NCBI GenBank assembly: GCA_900318175.1 | Contig: ONJQ01000001.1 | Location: forward strand, 159,872-223,871 | DNA length: 64,000 bases | Reading direction: 5' to 3' | From: an uncultured Bacteroidales bacterium | Lineage (GTDB): Bacteria > Bacteroidota > Bacteroidia > Bacteroidales > P3 | Part shown: positions 40,439-48,787 of the stretch, in pieces | Layout: each line of letters begins with the position of its first letter | Numbering within the stretch: position 1 is the first letter of the stretch | Made by a program: the position numbers and the translations under genes | Notes under the pieces: model-generated | The model's database searches: none | Seen by the model: the letters and a program-made list of their open reading frames with translations, nothing else | Told to the model about the DNA's origin: nothing

Positions 40439-40456
40439 TGTAACTTCTTGTGTTAC
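40439..40456. repeat. TGTAAC/TGTTAC pair next to attachment site
   Basis: TGTAAC (40439-40444) and TGTTAC (40451-40456) form an inverted pair between the integrase gene and tRNA. The hexamers match the 12-copy array at 14.2-14.4 kb. Confidence 0.45.
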
Positions 40457-40464
40457 TGCTTTTG

Positions 40465-40500
40465 TGACCCCGGCGGGATTCAAACCCACGACTTTCGGAA
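40465..40500. other. Predicted attR core in tRNA-Arg 3' end
   Basis: The 3' half of the tRNA is the usual crossover site for recombinases of this type. The exact core needs the other end, which is not in the window. Confidence 0.55.
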
Positions 40501-40538
40501 CCGGAATCCGACGTTCTATTCAGCTGAACTACGGGGCC
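40465..40538 (-). tRNA. tRNA-Arg (anticodon CCG)
   Basis: Complete 74-nt cloverleaf on the minus strand: acceptor GGCCCCG pairing with CGGGGTC plus discriminator A, anticodon stem TCGGA/TCCGA with loop TTCCGGT (anticodon CCG, reads CGG), and a T-arm GTGGG-TTTGAAT-CCCGC. CCA is not encoded. It is intact because the phage restored the 3' end on integration. Confidence 0.95.
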
Positions 40539-40675
40539 ATGTTGTCATAAAATCACTCGCAATAACTCGCAATTATTTTTTTTATTGTTCAAAGATTGAA
40601 AAAAAAATATCAATGTGCGGCATTCTCCAACATCGGGCAGGGATTAAGTCCTATGCGACAATCGACTGCAGCCGT

Positions 40676-41170
40676 TCATGCATCGGCGAAAATCTTTCCG
40701 TCGGGCAGCGAAACTTTGAGTTGTGTGTACTCGCAATGGAAATCGTTGCGCAAGCGATCAAGGTAGCGCCTACTCTCCCAGTGGCACATGGGCAGGTCGT
40801 GAAACAGGCAGTTGCCACAGGTCTGAGGTGTGGTGGCAGGGACCTCGGTCTGGGTCAGCACCCACTCCAAGCACGAGATGGTGAGGGAACGCATGTCCTC
40901 CACCGTGTATTGTCCCGTCATGATGACATACATACCCGTCATGCAGCCCATTGGACCCACGTAGACCACATCGTCCTTGGCCGACGAATTGCGGAACCAT
41001 GTGGCCATAAGATGCTCAAGGCTGTGCATGGCCGCAGGGGCTACGGCGGGTTCGCGGTTGGGCTCCGTGATGCGGAGGTCGAAGGTGGTGAAGCCTTTAT
41101 CGATACGGGAAACATAGATGCCAGGCTTCAAGCAGGTGTGGTCGATGGTGAAACTCTGAATAACTTCCAT
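40676..41170 (-). CDS. luxS: S-ribosylhomocysteine lyase
   Basis: 164 aa. Converts S-ribosylhomocysteine to homocysteine and DPD, the AI-2 precursor. Metal site: His49-Ser-Leu-Glu-His53 (HSLEH) and a Cys near 118-121 (CGNC). Catalytic Cys76 lies in GPMGCMTG. Length matches the family. It is 14 bases downstream of mtnN, which makes its substrate, so the two genes form one operon for recycling S-adenosylhomocysteine. Cytosolic. Confidence 0.97.
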   Translation of the reverse strand: MEVIQSFTIDHTCLKPGIYVSRIDKGFTTFDLRITEPNREPAVAPAAMHSLEHLMATWFRNSSAKDDVVYVGPMGCMTGMYVIMTGQYTVEDMRSLTISCLEWVLTQTEVPATTPQTCGNCLFHDLPMCHWESRRYLDRLRNDFHCEYTQLKVSLPDGKIFADA

Positions 41171-41184
41171 GATGAAAGGGTAGA

Positions 41185-41847
41185 TTATAATTGTTCAAGG
41201 AAATTTCTGACAAAATGGAAAGAGCGGTCGGTCATAGAATCCAGAAAGGCGTCCCACTGCTGTTGGTGGTTGTCGGTATTGCCTGGGGTGTCGCTAATGA
41301 CACGGATGCTCAAGAATGGTATCTGGTTGAGGTGACAGGTGTGGGCGATGGCCGCGGACTCCATCTCGCACGCCAGCCCTTCAGGGAAGCGGGATTTGAT
41401 TTGCTGCAGCGCTGCCTTGTCGGTGATGAACTGGTCGCCAGTGCAGATAAGGCCTTCTTTGACCCCGTGGCCTTGCTTTTCAGCAATGGAGGAGGCACAA
41501 CGGAGCATCAAGGGGTCGGCGTCGAAGCGGGCCGGCAAACCTTGCACCTGGCCGTAGCTGTTGCCCATGCCGCACCATACATCATGGTAGACAGTCTGGC
41601 TCCCCACGACGACATCCATGACGTCGAGGCAGGGGTCGATGCCGCCTGCAAGACCCGTGCTGAGGATGCAATCGGGCCGATGTTCTTGAATCAGGCGCAT
41701 GGTGCCCACCGCAGCATTCACCTTGCCAATGCCACATTGCCACAACACCACATCGTTGCCGGCCACGGTGCCTTGCGGCTGGCCGCCCAACACGTCGAGC
41801 ATCTTCCGATACTCAATGTCCATGGCAATAATAATTCCTATTTTCAT
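41185..41847 (-). CDS. mtnN: 5'-methylthioadenosine/S-adenosylhomocysteine nucleosidase
   Basis: 220 aa. Cleaves adenine from S-adenosylhomocysteine and methylthioadenosine. Catalytic residues: Glu12 (AMDIE), the ribose-binding MES (162-164, in CEMESAA) and Asp186 (ISDTPG). GLAGGID is the family motif. Family-typical length. A minus-strand -7 box at 41919-41926 lies 70 bp upstream. Operon partner of luxS. Confidence 0.96.
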   Translation of the reverse strand: MKIGIIIAMDIEYRKMLDVLGGQPQGTVAGNDVVLWQCGIGKVNAAVGTMRLIQEHRPDCILSTGLAGGIDPCLDVMDVVVGSQTVYHDVWCGMGNSYGQVQGLPARFDADPLMLRCASSIAEKQGHGVKEGLICTGDQFITDKAALQQIKSRFPEGLACEMESAAIAHTCHLNQIPFLSIRVISDTPGNTDNHQQQWDAFLDSMTDRSFHFVRNFLEQL

Positions 41848-41918
41848 GTTTGTATTATAACTTTATTGCTCTGAGGATGTGGCCACAGTATGGCTGGCCA
41901 GCACCCCGATAGCGGTTG

Positions 41919-41926
41919 CAAAGATA
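41919..41926 (-). promoter_or_regulatory. mtnN-luxS promoter -7 element
   Basis: Minus strand TATCTTTG (TAnnTTTG). Predicted leader of about 60 nt. Confidence 0.75.
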
Positions 41927-42006
41927 ATATTTTTTTCGGAATTATTGGGCAGCGACAAAATTTTTCTCCCCCCACTACGTTATTAAGAGGTTATATTGAT
42001 AGAGAA

Positions 42007-43533
42007 ATGAAACGCCACTTTCTGATATTGCTCTCCACTCTTTTCGCCTTGGCGGCCATCAGCCTGGTCATCATCCAGATTTCGCAGACCAAGCGCTCGG
42101 CCAAAATGAGCGACAACCTTTTTAATATTAGCGTGAACAACGCCATCGACGAGGTGTTCAACCAACTGGACCAGATGAAAGTGGAGGACTATGTGTCGGA
42201 GCAGGAGCGCTACAAACTGGTGAGGTACCGCCGCATTGACGACATGAACGAAAAGATGCAGGACATCATCCGCAACAACAGCGATTTATTCTACGATGAG
42301 CACAAGGTAGCATTCGGTGTGTCGTCGCAGGACAGTGCCTTCCCGCAGCCCAAGGCGAAACTGAACCCCGAGGAGATGCACATACTGACGCAGTACAACA
42401 CCATGCTCAACGCCCGCAACAGGATGCTCGCCACCATCGGGGCCGACATGCCTGGCAAGGCAATCCCTCTGGACATAAACAATGTGATAGACGCTTCTAA
42501 ATTCAACTACCCGCTGCTGGACTCCCTGATTCGCGAGGAGCTTATCATCAATGGCGTGGACATCAATCCCTACATCGGGGTGCTGATGGCGGATGCCGAT
42601 TCATTGATTTATCTCAGCCAGGACGCCAACCCAAACGACCTGCGCAACACGGCTTTCAAATACACCTTCCATCCCCACGGAATCATCCCTAACGAGAGCC
42701 TCTACGTCGTCCTCTCCTTCCCCTCCTCCCCCATCATCCTCAGTAGCGACACGAACATCTACACCATCCTCAGCATCTGCATGATAGTGTTGATCTCGGC
42801 CCTCTTCTTCTTTTCGGTGCGCACCATCCTCTCTCAACGAAAACTGGACGAGATGAAGACGGACTTCATCAACAACATGACCCACGAAATCAAGACGCCC
42901 ATTGCCACCATCAGTCTGGCATGCGAGATGCTGGAGGACGAGTCCGTAACCAGCGACATGGCAACACGTCGCAACTTTATCAACATCATCAGCAACGAGA
43001 ACCGCCGTATGCGTATTCTTATCGAGACACTGCTGCAAAGCGCAAAGATGTCGCGCAAGAAGTTTTCGCTCAACCTGAAGGAGATAGACCTAAACAGCAT
43101 CACCGAGACCTGCATTCACAATTTCCAACTCACCGTTGAGACACGCCACGGCGTGATTGAGACCCATCTCGGCACAATTGATGGGATTCTCTTTGCCGAC
43201 GAGCTGCACATCACCAATATGATTCACAATCTCATAGACAATGCCATCAAGTATTCCGAACAGGAGCCTCACATCACCATCTCGACACGCAGCGAGGCGG
43301 GACACGCCATCTTTGAGATAGCCGACAACGGAATCGGCATTGCCAAGGAGGACCAGAAGCACATCTTCGAGAAATTCTATCGTGTGTCCACCGGCGATGT
43401 ACACAATGTGAAGGGGTTTGGCATCGGGCTCAACTATGTCTCGCAGGTTGTGGCACTGCACAAAGGTACAATCGCCCTTGCCAGTGACCTTGGGCAAGGC
43501 TCGACATTCACCATCTCCCTGCCCTTGGCCTAA
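42007..43533 (+). CDS. Membrane sensor histidine kinase
   Basis: 508 aa from ATG 42007; an earlier ATG would place a polar tail before the first membrane helix. TM1 4-26, periplasmic sensor about 27-250, TM2 about 252-275. His293 in NMTHEIKTPI is the phosphorylation site. The ATPase domain has N408..DN (NLIDNAIKYS), DNGIGI and GFGIGLNY. It resembles the RprX-type kinases of Bacteroides. No response regulator lies next to it: the next gene is on the opposite strand and is a glycosyltransferase. It acts in the inner membrane; signal unknown. Confidence 0.9.
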   Translation: MKRHFLILLSTLFALAAISLVIIQISQTKRSAKMSDNLFNISVNNAIDEVFNQLDQMKVEDYVSEQERYKLVRYRRIDDMNEKMQDIIRNNSDLFYDEHKVAFGVSSQDSAFPQPKAKLNPEEMHILTQYNTMLNARNRMLATIGADMPGKAIPLDINNVIDASKFNYPLLDSLIREELIINGVDINPYIGVLMADADSLIYLSQDANPNDLRNTAFKYTFHPHGIIPNESLYVVLSFPSSPIILSSDTNIYTILSICMIVLISALFFFSVRTILSQRKLDEMKTDFINNMTHEIKTPIATISLACEMLEDESVTSDMATRRNFINIISNENRRMRILIETLLQSAKMSRKKFSLNLKEIDLNSITETCIHNFQLTVETRHGVIETHLGTIDGILFADELHITNMIHNLIDNAIKYSEQEPHITISTRSEAGHAIFEIADNGIGIAKEDQKHIFEKFYRVSTGDVHNVKGFGIGLNYVSQVVALHKGTIALASDLGQGSTFTISLPLA

Positions 43534-43549
43534 TCGTTTTATTTGGAAA

Positions 43550-44476
43550 TCATAAGACGACGCTCTCTATCCGCTCCATCACGTCCGTAGGGCTGATGGA
43601 AGTAAGGCATGGATAGTCGCCCATTTTGCAGGGTTTGTTGCCATACTTTGAGCAGGGGCGGCAGTCCATCTCCCTCTGCACTGCCCAGTCGGGGTTCTGC
43701 CTCCAGCCATAGAATCCGCGGCAGGGGTGGGTCGCTCCCCAGATGCTTACCACAGGAATGCCCAAGCACGATGCAAAATGCATATTGGCAGAGTCCATGC
43801 TGACCATCACGTCCAAAGCGGCTATGCGCTGCAATTCCTCTTCGAATGTATATTTCCCAGCCAGGGACTCCACATCCTTATATTTATCTTCCCACCTCTC
43901 CATCACCGCAGCCTCGGCTCCACTGCCGAACAGCCAGACCTTGTATCCTTTTCTTGAAAGCGTCTCTATTAGGCTTTCCATCCGCTCCAAGGGCCATATC
44001 TTGCCTTGGTGTTGTGCAAAGGGCGCCACACCTATCACACGTTGCCTCCCCTCGGCTGGCTTCACCTGCCAATAGCCCTCATCGGCCACCTCCCCTTTCA
44101 GACCGCAGCGGGCAAACACACGGTCGTATCGCTGCCATGAAGGCACATCCCGCCGTGTGTGTTTTCGGATGCTCTTCACCTTCACCCCATGCAGACGGAA
44201 CAGCCAATCCACACCTATCACCCGCAGCACATGGTGCATGTCTGCCACCATGTCAGGCTTCAATTCTCGCAACGAATGGTACAGGTCAATTATCTTCTGC
44301 TTACGCTCTGTAGGGACATACAACACATTCCCCATCCCACGGAACAAGGGTTCCAACCGTGGCGGCCCTGCCACCATGAACAGCACATCAGGATTGGCAG
44401 CAGCCCGTTGCCTTAACACGGGTTCCAGTATGGCCACATCGCCCAAGGCCGAAAGCCTTACCACCAGCAGCCGCAT
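43550..44476 (-). CDS. GT9 glycosyltransferase (heptosyltransferase-like)
   Basis: 308 aa. The start MRLLVVRLSALGDV is the family N-terminus; a GTG at 44497 overlapping the DUF4254 stop would add 7 residues and is the alternative. The C-terminal half has IGVAPFAQHQGKIWP, GSGAEAAV and MDSANMHFASCLGIP, typical of ADP-heptose:LPS heptosyltransferases. Bacteroidales use GT9 enzymes in LPS core or surface glycans. A Cys-rich tail (CRPCSKYGNKPCKMGDYPC) is common in this group. It is encoded with DUF4254, a usual partner in Bacteroidetes. Confidence 0.88.
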   Translation of the reverse strand: MRLLVVRLSALGDVAILEPVLRQRAAANPDVLFMVAGPPRLEPLFRGMGNVLYVPTERKQKIIDLYHSLRELKPDMVADMHHVLRVIGVDWLFRLHGVKVKSIRKHTRRDVPSWQRYDRVFARCGLKGEVADEGYWQVKPAEGRQRVIGVAPFAQHQGKIWPLERMESLIETLSRKGYKVWLFGSGAEAAVMERWEDKYKDVESLAGKYTFEEELQRIAALDVMVSMDSANMHFASCLGIPVVSIWGATHPCRGFYGWRQNPDWAVQREMDCRPCSKYGNKPCKMGDYPCLTSISPTDVMERIESVVL

Positions 44477-44493
44477 CCTATAGTTGGACTGAC

Positions 44494-45096
44494 TCACTTC
44501 TTGCTGTAGAGCATGGGATTCAACGAGGGGTCGTTATACATCTTCATTTGGCGGTACAGTTTCATCCGCTTCTGCCCCGCAGCCAACTCCCCAAGCAGGT
44601 CGCTGATGGCTTCAGTCAAGTCCTTCTTCTGCTCCAGCAGGGTATTGTACTTGTTCACACAACGCTCATGCTGTTCTGGGCTTACGTCCTTCCGCGCCAC
44701 CTCGATGCCGAAATGATAGATCTTTAGTGCCAATATCGACAACCGGTCTATGGCCCAGGCGGGGGTCTCGGTGTTTATCTTGGCGTCGGGACACACTGCC
44801 ACCGTTGCAAACTCCCGCATGTAGTGGTCGTCTATTCGCTCCACGGTGTCCGTGCGCTGCTGGTTCGATCGGTCTATCCAGCGCTTCAGGCGCAGGGCTT
44901 CCACGGGGTCCACGTCGTTGGGGCGAATCAGATCTTCCAGATGCCATTGCACGGTGTCTATATAGCTCTTCTCCCACAGCAGGTGCTCAAAAGTGCCCGC
45001 CTCGTAGGGGTTGGATGTCGGCATATCCACCGAGTCTCTTGTATGATAGTCCGCAATCTGCCTTTCGAACAAGGCAAACATTTCATTGATATCCAT
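44494..45096 (-). CDS. DUF4254 family protein
   Basis: 200 aa, all-helical. Motifs such as YEAGTFEHLLWEKSYIDTVQWHLED and LKRWIDRSNQQRTD match DUF4254, a Bacteroidetes family usually encoded with GT9 enzymes. Function unknown; an association with LPS or glycan synthesis is inferred from this linkage. The stop lies over a possible GTG start of the glycosyltransferase, so translation is probably coupled. Confidence 0.85.
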   Translation of the reverse strand: MDINEMFALFERQIADYHTRDSVDMPTSNPYEAGTFEHLLWEKSYIDTVQWHLEDLIRPNDVDPVEALRLKRWIDRSNQQRTDTVERIDDHYMREFATVAVCPDAKINTETPAWAIDRLSILALKIYHFGIEVARKDVSPEQHERCVNKYNTLLEQKKDLTEAISDLLGELAAGQKRMKLYRQMKMYNDPSLNPMLYSKK

Positions 45097-45153
45097 AGTA
45101 ATGATATAGAATTCGGTTGGCCACAGGCTTTCGAAAGCCCACAGCCTACAAGT

Positions 45154-46365
45154 TTATTTCCCAAACACTTTTGCGGCCTCGTCCATCTTCTGCGGCACAT
45201 CCACACCGAAAGGACAGCGTGTCATGCAACTGCCGCAATGTGTGCATTCCGATGCATGGTGTGGCAGGGCATCATACTGGGCCTGCAATTCGGGAGTCAA
45301 GCCCTCGTTCTGAGCCTTGTCCAACATCTCGTTCACTTTGGCAATGGGGATTCCCTGCGGGCAGGGCGAGCAGTGGTTGCAATAGGTGCAGTGGCCACCC
45401 TTGTCGGCCCTGGCGGGCTGCATCACCGCGGTATAGTCCTTCTCCGCCTCGGTGGCATGCAGATAATGCAAATCCGCCTTCAATTCCTCGGTGTTGTCCA
45501 CACCCAGTATGCAGGTAGCGATGCAGGGCTTGGCCAGGCAATAGGCGATGCACTGCTCCGGCGTGAAAGCCACGCCAAGGGGCGAAGTCTTCTCGTCCAA
45601 CAGACGGCCACCGCCGCCGAAGGTCTTCATCACCGTGATGCCGATATGATGCGTAGCGCAGTAGTCATACAGCTCCACGCGCACCGGGTCTATGCCCCCT
45701 TGCAGGTTGTCCAGCGCGCCCTCATCCCAGGGGATGGCGCCACCCCGCAGCCGGTCGAAGGCGGGGTTCAGCGAGAACATAATCACCTCTATCCAGCCGC
45801 TCTTGGCGGCCATCAGTGCCACCTCGGCATTATGGCTGCTCACGCCGATATGTTGTATCTTGCCCTCTTTCTTCAGCTGGAATACGTACTCCAGGAATGG
45901 GCTCCCCTCCAGCTCGTTCCATTCGTCGGGGCTGTCGGTGATGTGTATCATGCCCACCTCGATGTGGTCGGTGCCCAGTCGCTCCAGCAGGTCCTCAAAA
46001 CCCTGCTTGGTCTCCTCCACGTCGCGGGTGCGGGTGTGCTGGCCGTCTTTGAATATCGTGCCTATGTGGCCCTGAATAATCATCTTGTCGCGACGGCCTT
46101 TCAGGGCAGCCCCGATGTTCGAGCGTGTCTTCGGGTTGGCGTCATAAATATCAATATAGTTCATGCCGCTGTCCAACGCCATGTCCATCAGTGCTATCGA
46201 GCCTGCCGTATCCAGTTTCTCAAAGCCCCCGCAGCCTATACTTATTTCGCTCACTTCCAAGCCAGTGTTTCCCAACTGGCGGTAAGTCATAGAGTTCTTC
46301 GGAGCCTGTTTGCAGCCCACCGTCAGCACCAATGCCGACAAAGCAATCATAAAGTATCTTTTCAT
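45154..46365 (-). CDS. Lipoprotein-type aldo/keto reductase with Fe-S motifs
   Basis: 403 aa. N-terminal lipobox LTVGC (Cys18) after a hydrophobic stretch. Residues about 30-310 are an aldo/keto reductase barrel (RQLGNTGLEVSEISIGCGG; IGVSSHNAE). Two cysteine clusters follow: 326-329-332-335 (CxxCxxCxxCP) and 374-377-380-384 (CxxCxxCxxxCP), suited to two 4Fe-4S clusters. The usual catalytic Tyr position reads DIYDANPKTR, so the active site may be altered. A cell-envelope redox enzyme would be unusual for this family. A separate glycan operon lies downstream on the same strand. Confidence 0.8.
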   Translation of the reverse strand: MKRYFMIALSALVLTVGCKQAPKNSMTYRQLGNTGLEVSEISIGCGGFEKLDTAGSIALMDMALDSGMNYIDIYDANPKTRSNIGAALKGRRDKMIIQGHIGTIFKDGQHTRTRDVEETKQGFEDLLERLGTDHIEVGMIHITDSPDEWNELEGSPFLEYVFQLKKEGKIQHIGVSSHNAEVALMAAKSGWIEVIMFSLNPAFDRLRGGAIPWDEGALDNLQGGIDPVRVELYDYCATHHIGITVMKTFGGGGRLLDEKTSPLGVAFTPEQCIAYCLAKPCIATCILGVDNTEELKADLHYLHATEAEKDYTAVMQPARADKGGHCTYCNHCSPCPQGIPIAKVNEMLDKAQNEGLTPELQAQYDALPHHASECTHCGSCMTRCPFGVDVPQKMDEAAKVFGK

Positions 46366-46432
46366 ATCATGTAAATTATTTCGTCAATAACGCTATCCAT
46401 AACGGCACCCGACCCCTTTTATTGTATCACCA

Positions 46433-46464
46433 ACAAAAAACTCCCTGCCGTGACAGCAGGGAGC
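46433..46464 (-). terminator. Intrinsic terminator
   Basis: Minus strand CTCCCTGC-TGTCACG-GCAGGGAG followed by TTTTTTG. It ends the fimbrillin-like lipoprotein transcript before the reductase gene. Confidence 0.9.
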
Positions 46465-46608
46465 CTCTTTTTGTTGCGGGCGGATGTGCACCACAACCTT
46501 AATATTTGAGAATGGTTTTATAAATCAGTTCATTTTATTCAGATAATCATCTCAACGAGTCTTCTAATTATTCCACCCTCTCCTTTCGGATAAATGACAG
46601 GTCCTTCC
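46465..46608. other. Spacer, no gene seen
   Basis: A short 3' spacer after the lipoprotein stop; nothing else is recognised. Confidence 0.4.
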
Positions 46609-48201
46609 TTATGACAAAAAGAAAACCCTGCCCAACCGTAATGATCGACCATAGTATTTGTAACCATAACTGCCGATTCCGACACTAACGGAGCCGAAAG
46701 ATAAATAATAACACCAATCATAAGTACGCTCCGAATACGAAGCCGTCCAATAATTGCCCCTATCGCACACATGTTCTACATTAACACCCCAGCGCCTTCC
46801 TGCTGCTGGTAGAAAGACTGCTCCAGCAGCCTCCATCGCAGCCCACTCTGTTTGTGTATAGTTGTTGCTATTCCCTCCATTTGCCTCTGTTGTGAAACTA
46901 CACCCTTCAGGCAAAGTCCAGCTGTCAGGCAACAATATCAATCCGTGCACACCGTTTACACTGCCAAAAGCTCTCTTGGCGGAAGCGTTAGCTCTGTAGT
47001 AAAGCAGATAATGCCATTCACCCCTAGACAACGAATGCCAACCAGCAATATTACTGATGTTACAATCACGCCAACATTCTTCACCATTATATTCGCTATT
47101 ATTTGTAGAGTTAAACGTGGGATTGTTACCCCATCCGAAGAGGTCTATCCAACCATTGTAAGTACTACTAATCAATGTATTACTACATTTTACACCATTC
47201 TCATATACTGTACCCATCGTGTCATTACCCACATAATCCCATTGGTGTTCTGCAAAACGCCATGTATCGGTACTGGCCTGATACTGTAGATTGCCTTTAG
47301 AAAAACGTATAAAAAAACCATCCGGTCTGATTGAAAAGAATCCAGGCAAAGTTCCTTCTGGAAGTGAATTAAAGACCAGATCATTCTCACCTAATGTAAT
47401 TTCGGTCACCGCACTACGTTCAACTCTGATATTGACACCGTTCTTCACTCGTTTGGTACAGGTTTGTCCACTGGTGGTGGTGAAGGTAATGTACTCTATT
47501 GATTCGAATGTAGCGGGCAGATAGATGTAGAAGTCCTTACCATTGTCTATAGCCTGAGCTGGTTCACAGACAAGGGTGACTGCTTTTGTCCCGTTAATGA
47601 CATCCGAAAACTGGGTAATTTGGCTACTATGAAAAGAGAGAACGGGCTCACCATCCCTATTGGCCAAGAAGAACTTACCGTTAATCTCCCTGTTTGCATG
47701 AACAGTAATGGTTGTGATATTGGTGTTGGCCTTAGTGAGGTGCAGTTTCAGAACACCACAGAGGTTTTTAAAGGACAGCTGGTTTGAGGAACTCTCAGCA
47801 TACATGGGGAACTCATTAATGGAGTTCTCTACGTATGTCTGTGTAACGGGCAGGACAACGTACCACAGACCGTACCTATTCGAAACAGGCAATGAGGAAG
47901 GATAGAAGGCGCGGAAGGGGCCGTCGCCCGTCGTGCCGCTCACGTTGTCGAGAGTGGCGACGGTGGCAGGTGTCTGCGGGGTAGCGGAGTAGATGCCGCA
48001 GCCCGCTGTGCCGTAGATGGCCACTTGGTCGCCAGCCACCCAGTTCAGGGCTGTGCTGTTGAGGACGGTCTTGCCGTCGCGGCTCTCCATGGTGGCATGG
48101 AATTGGGTGCCGTTGCCGGTGGTCTCCTTCTGACAGGAGGTCAGGGTGAATAGACTTGATAGAGCCAATAGGCTCAATAGACTTACTAACGTTTTCTTCA
48201 T
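46609..48201 (-). CDS. Fimbrillin-like lipoprotein with C-terminal FISUMP-type domain
   Basis: 530 aa. Lipoprotein signal peptide ends at Cys23 (TLTSCQKE). Residues about 30-290 resemble Bacteroidales fimbrillin-like/Mfa-type proteins (NWVAGDQVAIYG; FYPSSLPVSNRYG; VLKLHLTKANTNI). The C-terminal 230 residues have FRFSKGNLQY-type start, WIDLFGWGNNPT, WTLPEGCSF, AAGRRW, NYWTASYSE and GRSLRLGRVF, the pattern of the Fibrobacter-succinogenes-paralogous (FISUMP-type) domain. Surface exposed, probably adhesion or polymer binding. Upstream is a hairpin-rich tandem repeat and a 53-aa peptide gene. Confidence 0.75.
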   Translation of the reverse strand: MKKTLVSLLSLLALSSLFTLTSCQKETTGNGTQFHATMESRDGKTVLNSTALNWVAGDQVAIYGTAGCGIYSATPQTPATVATLDNVSGTTGDGPFRAFYPSSLPVSNRYGLWYVVLPVTQTYVENSINEFPMYAESSSNQLSFKNLCGVLKLHLTKANTNITTITVHANREINGKFFLANRDGEPVLSFHSSQITQFSDVINGTKAVTLVCEPAQAIDNGKDFYIYLPATFESIEYITFTTTSGQTCTKRVKNGVNIRVERSAVTEITLGENDLVFNSLPEGTLPGFFSIRPDGFFIRFSKGNLQYQASTDTWRFAEHQWDYVGNDTMGTVYENGVKCSNTLISSTYNGWIDLFGWGNNPTFNSTNNSEYNGEECWRDCNISNIAGWHSLSRGEWHYLLYYRANASAKRAFGSVNGVHGLILLPDSWTLPEGCSFTTEANGGNSNNYTQTEWAAMEAAGAVFLPAAGRRWGVNVEHVCDRGNYWTASYSERTYDWCYYLSFGSVSVGIGSYGYKYYGRSLRLGRVFFLS

Positions 48202-48278
48202 TTTTTTAATTGTTTGTGTTTTGTTTAGTTTGTTTTACTTGGTTCTTTGATGGGGCTTCATACCCCGGCGCTTCACGC

Positions 48279-48300
48279 CACCCCTTTGAAAAGGGGATGG
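48279..48300. repeat. CCCCTTTGAAAAGGGG palindrome
   Basis: A single palindrome in the leader region of the lipoprotein gene; similar core to the tandem repeat that follows. Confidence 0.6.
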
Positions 48301-48386
48301 CTGCCGCACCACATGTCGCCAACATGATACAAGCCTTGCTGCAACCGATGCAGACAAAAGCCCGCAACCGATGCAGACAAAGATCC

Positions 48387-48715
48387 GCAACCGCGACCTC
48401 CCCTTTTCAAAGGGGCCGGGGGTATGCAAAAGCCTTGCCCGCCATGCCGCAAGCCATACCGCTATCCGATGACGGCAAAGGCCCGCAACCGCGACCTCCC
48501 CCTTCCAAAGGGGCCGGGGGTATGCAAAAGCCTTGCCCACCATGCTACAAGCCATGCCGCAACCGATGCAGACAAAGACCCGCAACCGCGACCTCCCCTT
48601 TTCAAAGGGGCCGGGGGTATGCAAAAGTCATGCCCACCTTGCTACAACCGATGCAGACAAAGACCCGCAGCCGCGATCTCCCCTCTTCAGAGGGGCCGGG
48701 GGTATGTATAAAAAC
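48387..48715. repeat. About 95-bp tandem repeat with palindromic core, 4 copies
   Basis: Copies begin near 48387, 48484, 48582 and 48666 with CCGCGACCTCCCC; each contains CCCCTTTTCAAAGGGG or a variant, then GCCGGGGGTATGCAAAAG. Between them are AACCGATGCAGACAAAG segments. On the minus strand it is part of the leader of the fimbrillin-like gene. Similar CCCCTTTGAAAAGGGG repeats are common in Bacteroidales genomes. Confidence 0.85.
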
Positions 48716-48787
48716 AAACCTTTCAAAGAACTCTTTTTTTATATTCCCCGGAGGTTCTCCGTCCATTGGAGAGCATCCGTCCTTCTG

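Larger units (their letters stand above)
1..40464. mobile_element. Tailed-phage prophage, left end outside window
   Basis: The segment carries a repressor, replication genes, prohead protease, capsid, terminase, portal, tape measure, tail genes, lysins and a tyrosine recombinase in phage order. It is visibly more GC-rich than the DNA to its right. The right border is set at the 3' end of an intact tRNA-Arg gene next to the recombinase. No second copy of the tRNA 3' end is visible at the left, so attL lies outside the window. A tape measure without contractile-sheath genes suggests a siphovirus-like tail; this is inference. Confidence 0.92.
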
